This document shows, piece after piece, positions 41,821 through 50,348 of a stretch of 64,000 bases of DNA; within the stretch, counting starts at the first letter, position 1; each line of letters starts with the position of its first letter. The stretch lies in contig CANQPH010000006.1 of assembly GCA_947625675.1 (NCBI GenBank), forward strand, positions 26,553-90,552. Reading direction: 5' to 3'. The position numbers and the translations under genes are program-made. Below the pieces are notes generated by a model that was given only the letters and a program-made list of their open reading frames with translations, had not been told where the DNA came from and made no database searches. This stretch comes from an uncultured Acetatifactor sp. Its GTDB lineage: Bacteria > Bacillota > Clostridia > Lachnospirales > Lachnospiraceae.

Positions 41821-42651
41821 TCACCGGATGTTTTTCCGTTTGAAAGCGTACAGTCCGCCCGCCGTCGCAGCGACGGTAATCACCAGGGAAGAAACAAGCA
41901 TACGGATGGGATTGACGACCTCCAGCCGCCACATCCGAAGTCCCTGTCCCGTAGGAAGAAAGTCAACGATAAAATCGTAAATCTCCCGCATCCTTCCGTC
42001 GATATATCTCGGGTTGGGAGAGGCTTCCGTCATTTCCAGCCCGTTTGCGGTGATCTGGACGCCGCTTATCATTTCCGGTTCACTGAGGCGGTTATAAAGC
42101 AGGCTCGCTAAAAGCAGCAGCCCGATAAACAACAGGATGGAAATCAGAAACGTATTGGCTTTGTTGGCCGACAGCATATTGATCATCGTAAAGATAGCGG
42201 AAAAAGCCAGGATGAACAGGACGGCGACGAACAGAAAAAGAAACAGCCGTAAAATTCCGATTTTCCAAAAGCCGAGGGCGGGAACGGCCACGAGGGCCGC
42301 TGCCAGCCATACCGAGGTGATCAGCAGGGTGGCCGTAAAGGTGGTGATCAGGCTCGCCAGGTAAATGTTTGTCCTGGTATGCCCGACAATGATTTTATTG
42401 CGGATGGTGCCGTCGTTGTATTCCGTTCCGAAAAACATACTGCTGCACAGGGAACAGAATAGACCGATGGACAGCGCAAAATGAAAATAATATTTGTCAA
42501 TGGAATATTGATACTCCGACAAATCCTCTGTGGCCTGCCTGCACCCGTTCAGCATATAGAGAACCGCATATAGAAACATGGCTCCCATACAAAGCCAGAA
42601 TATTTTATCCTTCCAAAGTCTTGAAAAATTTGACCGCAGCAGTTTACTCAT
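41821..42651 (-). CDS. ABC-2 type permease (lantibiotic-immunity/BcrB-like)
   Basis: The product has 276 residues and six hydrophobic segments. MSKLLRSNFSRLWKDKIFW is the usual N-terminus of ABC-2 permeases; SSMFFGTEYNDGTIRNKIIVG is the conserved segment after the second helix. It overlaps the upstream ATPase gene by 8 bp. With the linked two-component system it likely exports or resists a membrane-active antimicrobial. The substrate is unknown. Confidence 0.88.
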   Translation of the reverse strand: MSKLLRSNFSRLWKDKIFWLCMGAMFLYAVLYMLNGCRQATEDLSEYQYSIDKYYFHFALSIGLFCSLCSSMFFGTEYNDGTIRNKIIVGHTRTNIYLASLITTFTATLLITSVWLAAALVAVPALGFWKIGILRLFLFLFVAVLFILAFSAIFTMINMLSANKANTFLISILLFIGLLLLASLLYNRLSEPEMISGVQITANGLEMTEASPNPRYIDGRMREIYDFIVDFLPTGQGLRMWRLEVVNPIRMLVSSLVITVAATAGGLYAFKRKNIR

Positions 42652-43555
42652 TTTTCCCTCCTACAAGGCTCACATAATAGCTTTCCAGGCTTTCTTCCCG
42701 TTCCTGGGCCGAAATAAGTTCACAGTTTTCCTTTCCAAGGGCCGTGCTCAAATGGGAAAGATTCACTTTGGCGTAAACATCGGCTGTCACATCGCTTAGA
42801 ATTTTGTATTCTATTTTCATGGCGTCCAAAACCCGTGCAAGCGCCTTCGTGCTGCTGACCTCCAGGCGGACGCATTTCCCGCAGACGGCCTCCAATTCTT
42901 CGGCGCTGATTTCTTTTACGATGCGCCCGCCGTCAATGAAACCGTAATGTGTTGCAAACTTCGACAGTTCGTCCAGAATGTGACTGGAGATGAGAACCGT
43001 GACTTGCAGCTGTTGGTTTAGCTTTAAGATCAGCTCCCGGATCTCTATGATTCCCTGGGGGTCAAGTCCGTTCGCCGGTTCGTCCAAAACCAGGAAATCC
43101 GGATCCCCCGCAAGCGCCACGGCGATTCCAAGCCTTTGGCGCATGCCGAGGGAAAAATTTTTGGCTTTCTTTTTTCCTGCATGCTCCAGTCCGACCAACT
43201 CCAAAATGTCGGAAAGTCCATCGAAAGAGGGCAGTCCTAAAATCCGGTATTGCTGCCTGAGATTTTCTTCCGCCGTCATATCCAGATAAATGGAAGGCGT
43301 TTCCACCACCGCACCCATTCGCCGGCGGGATTTCGTAATATCCCTGTCTGTGTTTTTCCTGCCGTATAACTCATACTCCCCCGAAGTCGGCTCCTGCAAA
43401 CCGCAGATCAGGCGGATCAAAGTGGTCTTACCGGCACCGTTTTTTCCCACAAATCCATAAATGGCCCCTTTGGGAACATTCATTGTGAGATTGTTCAATG
43501 CTTTGAACCCTTTGTAACTCTTGGCCAAAGCGTTTGTTCTGAGAACATAGTCCAT
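42644..43555 (-). CDS. ABC transporter ATPase (BcrA/LanF-like)
   Basis: The product has 303 residues. Walker A GKNGAGKTTLIRLI, the signature FSLGMRQRLGIAVAL, Walker B FLVLDEPANGLDPQG and the switch in SSHILDELSKFATHY. The start MDYVLRTNALAKSYKGFKAL is typical of bacitracin and lantibiotic exporters. The leader between the regulator gene and this gene holds four phased GGTAAAG repeats, a likely response-regulator site. Confidence 0.92.
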   Translation of the reverse strand: MDYVLRTNALAKSYKGFKALNNLTMNVPKGAIYGFVGKNGAGKTTLIRLICGLQEPTSGEYELYGRKNTDRDITKSRRRMGAVVETPSIYLDMTAEENLRQQYRILGLPSFDGLSDILELVGLEHAGKKKAKNFSLGMRQRLGIAVALAGDPDFLVLDEPANGLDPQGIIEIRELILKLNQQLQVTVLISSHILDELSKFATHYGFIDGGRIVKEISAEELEAVCGKCVRLEVSSTKALARVLDAMKIEYKILSDVTADVYAKVNLSHLSTALGKENCELISAQEREESLESYYVSLVGGKNE

Positions 43556-43598
43556 AAAGGTTCTCCTCCTTCCTTTGATGCCGATATCTTATCGCAGA

Positions 43599-43643
43599 AT
43601 GGTAAAGAAAACGGTAAAGGAACCGGTAAAGAAAGAGTAAAGA
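43599..43643 (-). promoter_or_regulatory. Candidate response-regulator array before the ABC genes
   Basis: GGTAAAG at 43601, 43613 and 43625 and AGTAAAG at 43636 (plus-strand reading) are phased by 12, 12 and 11 bp. Downstream on the plus strand lie three degenerate copies of TTCCCTGATGCAGCCGGAATT (43647-43705). Confidence 0.6.
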
Positions 43644-43691
43644 TTTTTCCCTGGCGCAGCTGAAATTTCCCTGATGCAGCCGGAATTTTTC

Positions 43692-44351
43692 TTAGCGCAG
43701 CCTAAATCCGATCCCCCAGACCGCTTCGATATGATCTTTGCCGTCCGCCTCCCGCAGTTTTTTTCTGAGATTGCTTATGTGCATTTTGAGAGAACTTTCC
43801 GTGCAATCGGGTGTATCTTCGCTGATACGGTCCAACAACAGCGATTTCGTGACGACCTGGTTGGGATTTTGCAGGAGCAATTTGAGAATGGCATACTCCG
43901 TTCTCGTAAGTTTCAGCTCCTCTCCGCCGAGGGTCACGGTGCGGGTAAGGGTATCCAGCCGAAGGCCGTCATGCTCCAGGAGGGAAGCGGAGGAAGCCGA
44001 ATCGACGCTGCGGAACTGTACGGCAATTCTGGCCAAAAGCTCCCTGATCTGAAAAGGCTTCGTGATATAATCCGCCGCTCCGCCGAAAAGCATCTGCACT
44101 TTATCCTCCACATCCACCTTGGCGCTTATGACAATGACGGGAATCCCTTTGATCCGGGGAAGCACCGCTTCCCCGGAAAGTCCCGGCAGCATCAGATCAA
44201 GCAAAATAAGGTCCGGTTTCGCCTGGGAGAGGAACAGGAGCGCCTCCGTCCCGGAATAGGCCCGGGAAACACGATACCCCTCCCTGCGCAAGGCTTCTTC
44301 TATTAGATTTCCAATGTGTATATCGTCATCGATCACCAAGATGTTCCTCAT
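43692..44351 (-). CDS. OmpR-family response regulator
   Basis: The product has 219 residues from the ATG at 44351. The receiver has VIDDDIHIGNLIEEAL, acceptor Asp in LILLDLMLPGLSGEAV and Lys in DYITKPFQIRELLARI. The winged helix ends AVWGIGFRLR. It is first in the regulator-ATPase-permease-kinase unit and probably acts on the repeat array just downstream of its own gene. Confidence 0.92.
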   Translation of the reverse strand: MRNILVIDDDIHIGNLIEEALRREGYRVSRAYSGTEALLFLSQAKPDLILLDLMLPGLSGEAVLPRIKGIPVIVISAKVDVEDKVQMLFGGAADYITKPFQIRELLARIAVQFRSVDSASSASLLEHDGLRLDTLTRTVTLGGEELKLTRTEYAILKLLLQNPNQVVTKSLLLDRISEDTPDCTESSLKMHISNLRKKLREADGKDHIEAVWGIGFRLR

Positions 44352-44450
44352 TTCGGATCCCCTTTCTGCTTTTATTATATCTGTTTGGACGAATAATGGC
44401 AATCCCCATGCTTTCATGAAGCATTTCCGAAAACGGGGGCGCGGCCAACG

Positions 44451-44479
44451 TTGACAAGAATGGCAGCGGCCCGTATAAT
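44451..44479 (+). promoter_or_regulatory. Promoter of the small gene at 44526
   Basis: TTGACA, a 17-bp spacer and TATAAT: a consensus promoter. Confidence 0.8.
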
Positions 44480-44525
44480 GAGCAATAGGAATATAGGAAG
44501 TATTGGAAACGGAGGATGGGAATCC

Positions 44526-44765
44526 ATGAAAAAACTGATTTCAAAGCATGTTTTCGGGGACATGTTGTTGTGTTATGTTCTGGATACGGAGCGAGGGTGT
44601 GCGGGGCTGTGCGCCATGCCGGAACGGGTGGAGATCCCCTGTTCCTGTGAAAAAATCTTGGCCTGTTATCCGGAGAGTGAGGCGGGAAGACTGTCCCTGA
44701 CGGGAGGAAGAGTGGTGCTGGAGCGCCCGGAGGAGTTTGAAGGATTTGGACTTTTGCTGGAATAG
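44526..44765 (+). CDS. Small hypothetical protein
   Basis: The product has 79 residues, with GGAGG ahead of the ATG and a consensus promoter 47 bp upstream, so it is probably expressed. The sequence has a strand-rich look (HVFGDMLLCYVLDTERGC), several cysteines (five, including IPCSCEK) and no membrane segment. I do not recognise the family. It could be an intact small protein or the N-terminal domain of a larger one that has been cut down. Confidence 0.55.
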   Translation: MKKLISKHVFGDMLLCYVLDTERGCAGLCAMPERVEIPCSCEKILACYPESEAGRLSLTGGRVVLERPEEFEGFGLLLE

Positions 44766-44837
44766 ATATTTCCTATTGGAAAAGAATGTGGTAAAATGAA
44801 GGAGCGTTTTTTGAACTAAAAAAGGAGGTAGAAAGAC

Positions 44838-45275
44838 ATGACATTGGAACAGTTGCGCAAGGATATGGTAGCGGCCATGAAGGCCGGGGACAAGGCCAGG
44901 AAGAATTCTATTTCCGGTCTGGTGTCGGCGGTGAAGAAGGCCGCCATCGACGAGGGCTGCAGGGAAGACGTGCCGGAAGAGTTGGTGGCCCGGGTGATTT
45001 TAAAGGAGCTGAAGTCCGCCAAGGAGCAGGTGGACACTTGTCCGGCGGAGCGGGGAGAGTTGAGGGCGGAATATCAGGCCAATTATGACGTGATCGCAGA
45101 ATATGCGCCCCACATGATGTCTGCGGAGGAAGTGAAGGCATGCCTGCAGAAGGAGTTCGCAGAAGTGTTGGCTACCAAAAACAAGGGACAGATCATGAAG
45201 GCCGTCATGAGCGTCTTGAAGGGAAAGGCCGATGGCAAGGTCATAGGCGAAGTGGTTGCCGAACTTTGTAAGTAA
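44838..45275 (+). CDS. yqeY: GatB/YqeY domain protein
   Basis: The product has 145 residues with AAAGGAGG before the ATG. YqeY features: MTLEQLRKDMVAAMKAGDKA, the start of a helical bundle (VARVILKELKSAKEQ) and the C-terminal GQIMKAVMSVLKGKADGKVI, which resembles the tail of GatB. YqeY may take part in tRNA-dependent amidation or a related tRNA contact; its exact role is unclear. It is followed at 12 bp by a thioesterase gene. Confidence 0.92.
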   Translation: MTLEQLRKDMVAAMKAGDKARKNSISGLVSAVKKAAIDEGCREDVPEELVARVILKELKSAKEQVDTCPAERGELRAEYQANYDVIAEYAPHMMSAEEVKACLQKEFAEVLATKNKGQIMKAVMSVLKGKADGKVIGEVVAELCK

Positions 45276-45287
45276 GAGGTGCGAATC

Positions 45288-45851
45288 ATGGGAGACTATG
45301 AGGGCAAAACCGGGAATTCACCGGAGCTGGCAGGCCAAAACAGGAATTCACAAGGGCAACCATGCCCAACCGGAAGTTCGCCGGAGCGGGCCTGCCCAAC
45401 CGAGAATTTTCGGGAGCTGGCAGGCCGAACCGAGGCCATGCCGGATTACGAGCATCAGGCGAAATATTATGAGACCGACCAGATGGGGATCATCCATCAT
45501 TCCAACTATATCCGTTGGATGGAGGAAGCCCGGATGGAGTATCTGTCCGTCATCGGATTCCCTATGGAGAAAATAGAGGCGTTGGGGATCGTCTCGCCGG
45601 TGGTGAGCGTTTCCTGCGAGTACAAGAGAAGCACCCGCCTGAACGAGCGAATCTGCATCCATGTGGAGATTCAGAGCTACAACGGGGTCAAGCTGGTTCT
45701 GAGCTACCGGATGTATGAGAAAGAGAGTGGGGAACTGCGGGCCCTTGGAACTTCCTCCCACTGCTTCACCACTCGGGACGGGAAGTTGTTGAGCCTGAAA
45801 AAGAAATATCCCGAGCTGCATGCGGCCCTGTGCGGGGAGGAAGTCCAGTAA
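45288..45851 (+). CDS. Acyl-CoA thioesterase, YbgC/FadM-like hotdog fold
   Basis: The product has 187 residues from the ATG 9 bp after AAGAGG. The 4-hydroxybenzoyl-CoA thioesterase fold covers residues about 52-185 (YYETDQMGIIHHSNYIRWME with the catalytic Asp, and CEYKRSTRLNERI). The first ~50 residues are a Pro/Asn/Gly/Ser-rich extension encoded by tandem repeats and not found in relatives. The domain would otherwise begin near MPDYEHQAKYY (45438), which has no good ribosome binding site. The enzyme hydrolyses acyl-CoA. Confidence 0.88.
   Translation: MGDYEGKTGNSPELAGQNRNSQGQPCPTGSSPERACPTENFRELAGRTEAMPDYEHQAKYYETDQMGIIHHSNYIRWMEEARMEYLSVIGFPMEKIEALGIVSPVVSVSCEYKRSTRLNERICIHVEIQSYNGVKLVLSYRMYEKESGELRALGTSSHCFTTRDGKLLSLKKKYPELHAALCGEEVQ
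45300..45440 (+). repeat. Tandem repeat, ~35-bp unit, about four copies, in the thioesterase 5' coding region
   Basis: Units combine CCGGAATTC/GGAATTCAC with GGAGCTGGCAGGCC(A/G)AAC or GGAGCGGGCCTGCCCAACC. They are in frame with the gene. Confidence 0.75.
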
Positions 45852-45917
45852 GGGGCGTCGGCCTGGGACGGCAGTTCTCGATTTTTTTATCATTTGTTGG
45901 CCAAAGTTAGGTGTGTT

Positions 45918-47273
45918 TTACGCCCACTCCGCACCTGAGGTCATTTTCCTGTAACTGTGGATGAAGTAGGCGGTCTCCGCCAGAGCGGTGATGGACCAGG
46001 AAAAAACGTATAGAAGATACAGGGACGTGATAGTTCCGAAATAGGCGAAGACGGTGTAGACCCAGATCACCCGGAAAACGCAGGAGCCCAGGATCACGAT
46101 GACGGTGGGGATCAGGCTCTTGCCCAGTCCCCGGCTGGCGGCGATGGCGGCATCCATGAAGGCGGAAACCGCATAGGAAAAGCCCATAATAGTCAGGCGG
46201 TACATGCCGGCCTCCGCCACCGCCGCCTCCGAGGTAAAGATTGCCAGAAACTGTCTGCCGAAAGCTACCAGCGACAGGCCCAGGGCGGCTCCGAAGCCGA
46301 AGGAATAGGCCAGACTGATCAGATAGCTTTTCAGGATCCGTCCTTTTTGGCGGGCCCCAAGATTCTGACCGATGAAGCTGGAGCCCGCTGTGTAGAAGGC
46401 GGCCATTACGTCATAGACCAGTCCGTCCGCATTGGCTGCGGCGGAATTGCCCTCCACCATTGTGGCGTCGAAGGTGTTGACACCTGCCTGGATAAAAAGA
46501 TTGGCGATCTGAAAAATGGCGTACTGGAACCCTGCGGGAATGCAGAGGGTGAGCAGGCTCCCCAGTTTGTGGCGGGAGATGCGGAGGGCGGAGAGCTTCA
46601 AACCGTACACTTCCTTTTTGCTGCGAAGCAGGGCGGCCAGAATCAGGCCCGCCGAAAGATATTGGGAGAGGATGCTGGCCAGAGCCACTCCGGCCACATC
46701 CAGATGACAGACGATCACGAAAAACAGATTCAGCGCCACGTTCAGGATCCCCGCTGCGGATAAGAAGCAGAGGGGCTTTTTCGTGTCGCCGATGGCGCTG
46801 AACACGGCGTTGCCGAAATTATATACAGCCAGTGCGGGCATTCCGCAAAAATAGATCCGCAGATAAAGAACGGCTCCTTCCAGCAGTTCCTCCTTGGTGT
46901 TCAGGAGCAGCAGGAGCGGCCTGGTGAACAGGATGCCCCCGGCCAGGATCAGAGTCCCTGCGGCCAGGCAGACGAACAGGGCGGTATGAATGGTCTCTTC
47001 CAGATCCTTGTATTGCCTGGCACCGAAATACCGGGCCACCAGCACGTTCGCCCCACAGCCCATGCCGATGAGCACGCCGGTGAAAAGTGCCACCAGGATG
47101 GTGGTGGAGCCCACTGCGCCCAGGGCGACGGAACCGGCAAACCGCCCTACCACGGCGATGTCCGACATATTGAAAAGCACCTGGAGCACGTTGGACAGCA
47201 TCAAGGGAAGGCTGAACAGAAAAATCTGTTTCGCCAAGTTTCCTTTCGTTAAATCAGCGCCTGATTTTGCCAT
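45918..47273 (-). CDS. MATE family efflux transporter
   Basis: The product has 451 residues from the ATG at 47273 after GGAGTT. Twelve hydrophobic segments in two homologous halves begin SGADLTKGNLAKQIFLFSLP and MSDIAVVGRFAGSVALGAVG, typical of the NorM/DinF-like MATE group in Clostridia. It would export organic cations or drugs using a Na+ or H+ gradient. The gene is monocistronic and convergent with the thioesterase. Confidence 0.93.
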   Translation of the reverse strand: MAKSGADLTKGNLAKQIFLFSLPLMLSNVLQVLFNMSDIAVVGRFAGSVALGAVGSTTILVALFTGVLIGMGCGANVLVARYFGARQYKDLEETIHTALFVCLAAGTLILAGGILFTRPLLLLLNTKEELLEGAVLYLRIYFCGMPALAVYNFGNAVFSAIGDTKKPLCFLSAAGILNVALNLFFVIVCHLDVAGVALASILSQYLSAGLILAALLRSKKEVYGLKLSALRISRHKLGSLLTLCIPAGFQYAIFQIANLFIQAGVNTFDATMVEGNSAAANADGLVYDVMAAFYTAGSSFIGQNLGARQKGRILKSYLISLAYSFGFGAALGLSLVAFGRQFLAIFTSEAAVAEAGMYRLTIMGFSYAVSAFMDAAIAASRGLGKSLIPTVIVILGSCVFRVIWVYTVFAYFGTITSLYLLYVFSWSITALAETAYFIHSYRKMTSGAEWA

Positions 47274-47543
47274 GATGATTTTGTAAACTCCTTTTCCCCG
47301 AATGAATATCGGAACCAATCCTTCATTATATACATTTTCTTTTGATTTGCAATCCCTGATTTTTATGGACGGCGATCTTTTCCTTTTTTCAATGCCTTGA
47401 TTTTCCCATTGATTACTGCTTTGATTTTTGTCTTGAGATTTTCCACTTTAAATTTTCCTTTGACCTTCTTGACTGGAGAGGGGGAAAATGTTATGGTAGA
47501 ATACACTCTGGAATGGAAAAAAATAAGGATGAGGTTTGCGGCT

Positions 47544-48338
47544 ATGGATTACAGTTATCATAATCACACCTGGAGATGCGGACATGCGTCCGGAACGGAG
47601 CAGGAATACATAGAAAAGGCCATCGGCGGGGGAATCCGCCATATGGGATTCTCGGAGCATATCCCCTTCCGTTTTCCGGACGGATATGAGTCTTCTTATC
47701 GGGCGCCTGTGGAGAGCATGGAGGGATATTTTCAGGTTCTGAGGGATTTGCGGGAGCGTTATAGGGACAGGCTGGAGCTTTGGATCGGGTTTGAAATGGA
47801 ATATTATCCGGAATATTTTGACCAGATGCTCTGGAATGCCCGCACCTGGGGCGGAGAGTACCTGATCCTGGGGCAGCATTTCATCTATCATGACGAGCAT
47901 CCCGAGAGCGCCGGAGCTCCCAGGCCCATGGATCCGGCGGAAAATCTGAAGGAATATGTCTCCTGTGTCATTTCTGCCATGGAAAGCGGCTGGTTCAGCT
48001 ATGTGGCCCATCCGGATGTCTATCGCTTTGCAGGGGATGAAAAAATCTATGGGAGGGAAATACGGAGGCTCTGCGAGGCCTCCAGGAGGCTGGAAATTCC
48101 CCTGGAGATCAATTTCCTGGGCATTCGGGACCACAGACATTATCCTAACCTGGACTTTTGGAGGATTGTGGGAGAGGAAAAATCCCCAGTCACCTTTGGC
48201 ATGGATGCCCATGACGTGTCCAGCGCCTATGATGCGGCATCGCTGGAAAAGGCTCTGGGGATGGTGAAGCGGTACGGCCTGAATTATATTGGAAGGCCCC
48301 GTTTAAGGCCGCTGGGCAAAACATTTTATTCCGCATAG
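47544..48338 (+). CDS. PHP-domain phosphatase, histidinol-phosphatase-like
   Basis: The product has 264 residues from the ATG at 47544; the ATG at 47529 is possible. PHP metal ligands are visible: HNHTWRCGHA (HxH), GFSEHIPF, GFEMEYYPE, GQHFIYH, AHPDVYRFAG and MDAHD. This matches HisK-type histidinol-phosphatases. No other his genes are nearby, so a general phosphoesterase role is also possible. Its end overlaps the convergent DegV gene by 13 bp. Confidence 0.85.
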   Translation: MDYSYHNHTWRCGHASGTEQEYIEKAIGGGIRHMGFSEHIPFRFPDGYESSYRAPVESMEGYFQVLRDLRERYRDRLELWIGFEMEYYPEYFDQMLWNARTWGGEYLILGQHFIYHDEHPESAGAPRPMDPAENLKEYVSCVISAMESGWFSYVAHPDVYRFAGDEKIYGREIRRLCEASRRLEIPLEINFLGIRDHRHYPNLDFWRIVGEEKSPVTFGMDAHDVSSAYDAASLEKALGMVKRYGLNYIGRPRLRPLGKTFYSA

Positions 48339-49186
48339 AACAGTACGCCCAGGGTTCCGGGGCCGCAATGGCTGGAGATCACGCCGCCGGCCCGGGTGAC
48401 GTAGATGTTTTCAAAGCGGTGCAGACTTTCCAGGTAGGCCTTCACTTCATCCGTGATGCTTTCATCACAGCCGGAATGAGTGATGAAGACGCAATAGGGA
48501 TCTGCGCATAGAAGGGCCTCTTCCAGATCTTTGGCGTATTTCAGGATGACGGAGGACTGCTTTCCCCGATATTTCTTGGAAACGCCCATGGCGCCCCGTT
48601 CCACCACGATCTGAGGCTTCAGCTTCAGGGTGTTGCCCAAAAGGGCGGTGACGGGTTTGCAGCGGCCTCCTCTGGCCAGGTAGGTCAGGGTCTCCACCAC
48701 GAAGCTGGCCCGCACCTTGGCCCGGCGGCCCTCCACCAGTTCCACGATCTCTTCCGCACTTTTTCCCTCCCTGGCCAGCCTGGAGGCGTAGATGGCCTGC
48801 AGGGCGATGCCGGTGGACAGGTTCATGGAGTCGATGACGTGGAGCTTCGGATACTCCTGGTCGGAGGCGATCAGCCGGAGGATGTTGCAGGTGGTGCTCA
48901 TTTTCTCCGAGATGCCGAAAAAGATGATATCGTTCCCGGCTTCCATCATGGGCTTCAAGATGGACAGGGACTTTTCATAGTTTACGGCGGAGGTCTTGGG
49001 CGTGGTCCTGTTCTCATCGGACCATTGGTAAATTTGATCCGGCGTCACTTCTTCCCCGTCAAAATAGCTGACATCGTCCATGATGATGCACAGGGGAATG
49101 GTGGTGATGTCGTATTTATCTTTCAATTCAGCAGTCAGGTCGCAGGTGGAATCTGCAATGATTCTGATGTTTCCCGTGGTTTTCAT
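48326..49186 (-). CDS. DegV family fatty-acid-binding protein
   Basis: The product has 286 residues from the ATG at 49186, 7 bp after AGGAG. RIIADSTCDLTAELKDKYD, TSAVNYEKSLSIL, GISEKMSTTCNILR, ETLTYLARGGRCKP and SSHCGPGTLGVLF cover both DegV domains. It is distant from the DegV protein at 34069, so the two probably bind different fatty acids. It is overlapped at its 3' end by the PHP phosphatase. Confidence 0.9.
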   Translation of the reverse strand: MKTTGNIRIIADSTCDLTAELKDKYDITTIPLCIIMDDVSYFDGEEVTPDQIYQWSDENRTTPKTSAVNYEKSLSILKPMMEAGNDIIFFGISEKMSTTCNILRLIASDQEYPKLHVIDSMNLSTGIALQAIYASRLAREGKSAEEIVELVEGRRAKVRASFVVETLTYLARGGRCKPVTALLGNTLKLKPQIVVERGAMGVSKKYRGKQSSVILKYAKDLEEALLCADPYCVFITHSGCDESITDEVKAYLESLHRFENIYVTRAGGVISSHCGPGTLGVLFYAE

Positions 49187-49302
49187 AAGTAAGCTCCTTT
49201 CTGGGGGCCGGTCATGAAGGCTTGTCCGAATCGATCCCGCTATCTGTAAGTATATGCCTGTCCGGCTCACTTTTCAAGCCCTGACAACTTTTTTTGACTG
49301 GC

Positions 49303-49998
49303 TTAGGAGCGATTTTTTTGCAGCAGGCCCTGAAAATATTCCAGGATGGGGAGCCCTCCGGCACAGTCCTCCCGGAACTCCAGCCGCTCCGGGTGCCATT
49401 GCAGCCCGATGATGGGGAGGGAAGAGTGGCGGATGCCTTCCACGCAGCCGTCGGGCAGGCTCCACTGGATGGGAAGCAGGCCCGTCCCCAGGCGGTTCAG
49501 ACCCTGGTGATGGGCGCTGTTGACTATCATTTCTTTTCCATAGAGGGTGTAGAGGAAGGAACCGTCCGCAATCCGTGCAGCGTGATATTGGTCCTTTCCC
49601 CGATAACAATGGAGGGAAGCCGTGGGAAGGTCCTGGGTGATGGTGCCGCCGAAAGCCACGTTGATGAGCTGCATTCCTTTGCAGATGCCCAGGACGGGGA
49701 GGCGGTTTCTAACGCAGTAATCCAAAGCCTGGAGCTGCAGGATGTCCAGCTCCGTGTCGATGTTGCGGGAGGCGTAGTTCCGTTCCCCGAAAAAGGCCGG
49801 GGTGATGTCTCCTCCGCCGGGCAGGATCATGCCCTGGCAGGAGCTCAGAGCATCCGGGGACAAGGTGGTCACCGCCTTCCATCCCGTCTTTTCCACAAAT
49901 TTTTCATAATTGCCGCAGTCTTTTTCCCGTCCCAGGATGGCGATGCGGCCGGTCTCCGGGGCAGAACCCGCAGAATTGGAGCTTGATTTTTCCTGCAT
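49303..49998 (-). CDS. Gamma-glutamyl-gamma-aminobutyrate hydrolase-like (peptidase C26)
   Basis: The product has 231 residues. Class I glutamine amidotransferase-type fold with LPGGGDITPAFFGE, the nucleophile elbow LGICKGMQLINVAFGG (Cys) and GLQWHPERLE (His and Glu). This is the PuuD/C26 arrangement that hydrolyses gamma-glutamyl compounds. The first ~15 residues are low complexity. It reads away from the palindromic element at 50081. Confidence 0.9.
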   Translation of the reverse strand: MQEKSSSNSAGSAPETGRIAILGREKDCGNYEKFVEKTGWKAVTTLSPDALSSCQGMILPGGGDITPAFFGERNYASRNIDTELDILQLQALDYCVRNRLPVLGICKGMQLINVAFGGTITQDLPTASLHCYRGKDQYHAARIADGSFLYTLYGKEMIVNSAHHQGLNRLGTGLLPIQWSLPDGCVEGIRHSSLPIIGLQWHPERLEFREDCAGGLPILEYFQGLLQKNRS

Positions 49999-50080
49999 CT
50001 GGCAAACTCCTTTGGATGGCGCATTTCTATGGAGGATATGCGGCGGGGGAGGAAAATATGCGTAGAAGATGCGCCTCTAG

Positions 50081-50256
50081 GGCTGCTAAAACAGTTCAGG
50101 TGCGCCATTCGCAAAGTCGTGCTTGCGCACTTTTCGCTGCTTCGCAGCTTCCTTTGCTCATGAAATGGCGCACCTTCCGTCCGTTCACCCAGGAGCAGAT
50201 ACTCGTGCGAGCACGAATCTGCTCTCTGAGTGGCGGACGAATGAACTGTTATAGCA
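50081..50256. repeat. ~175-bp palindromic element with terminal inverted repeats
   Basis: Ends TGCTAaAACAGTTCA and TGAACTGTTaTAGCA are inverted copies. Inside are nested hairpins: GGTGCGCCATT/AATGGCGCACC, GAGCAGAT/ATCTGCTC with TCGTGC-GA-GCACGA, and GTCCG/CGGAC. MITE-like and non-coding. The remaining 50257-50348 carries only the LtaS leader. Confidence 0.75.
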
Positions 50257-50348
50257 AATTTCTTAAACTTTTGTGTTTTTGGGGGAAAGTTATTGCGTTT
50301 TTCTTCCTTTTTGATAAAATAGGGAACGGAAGAAAGGAAGTCCTTGAA

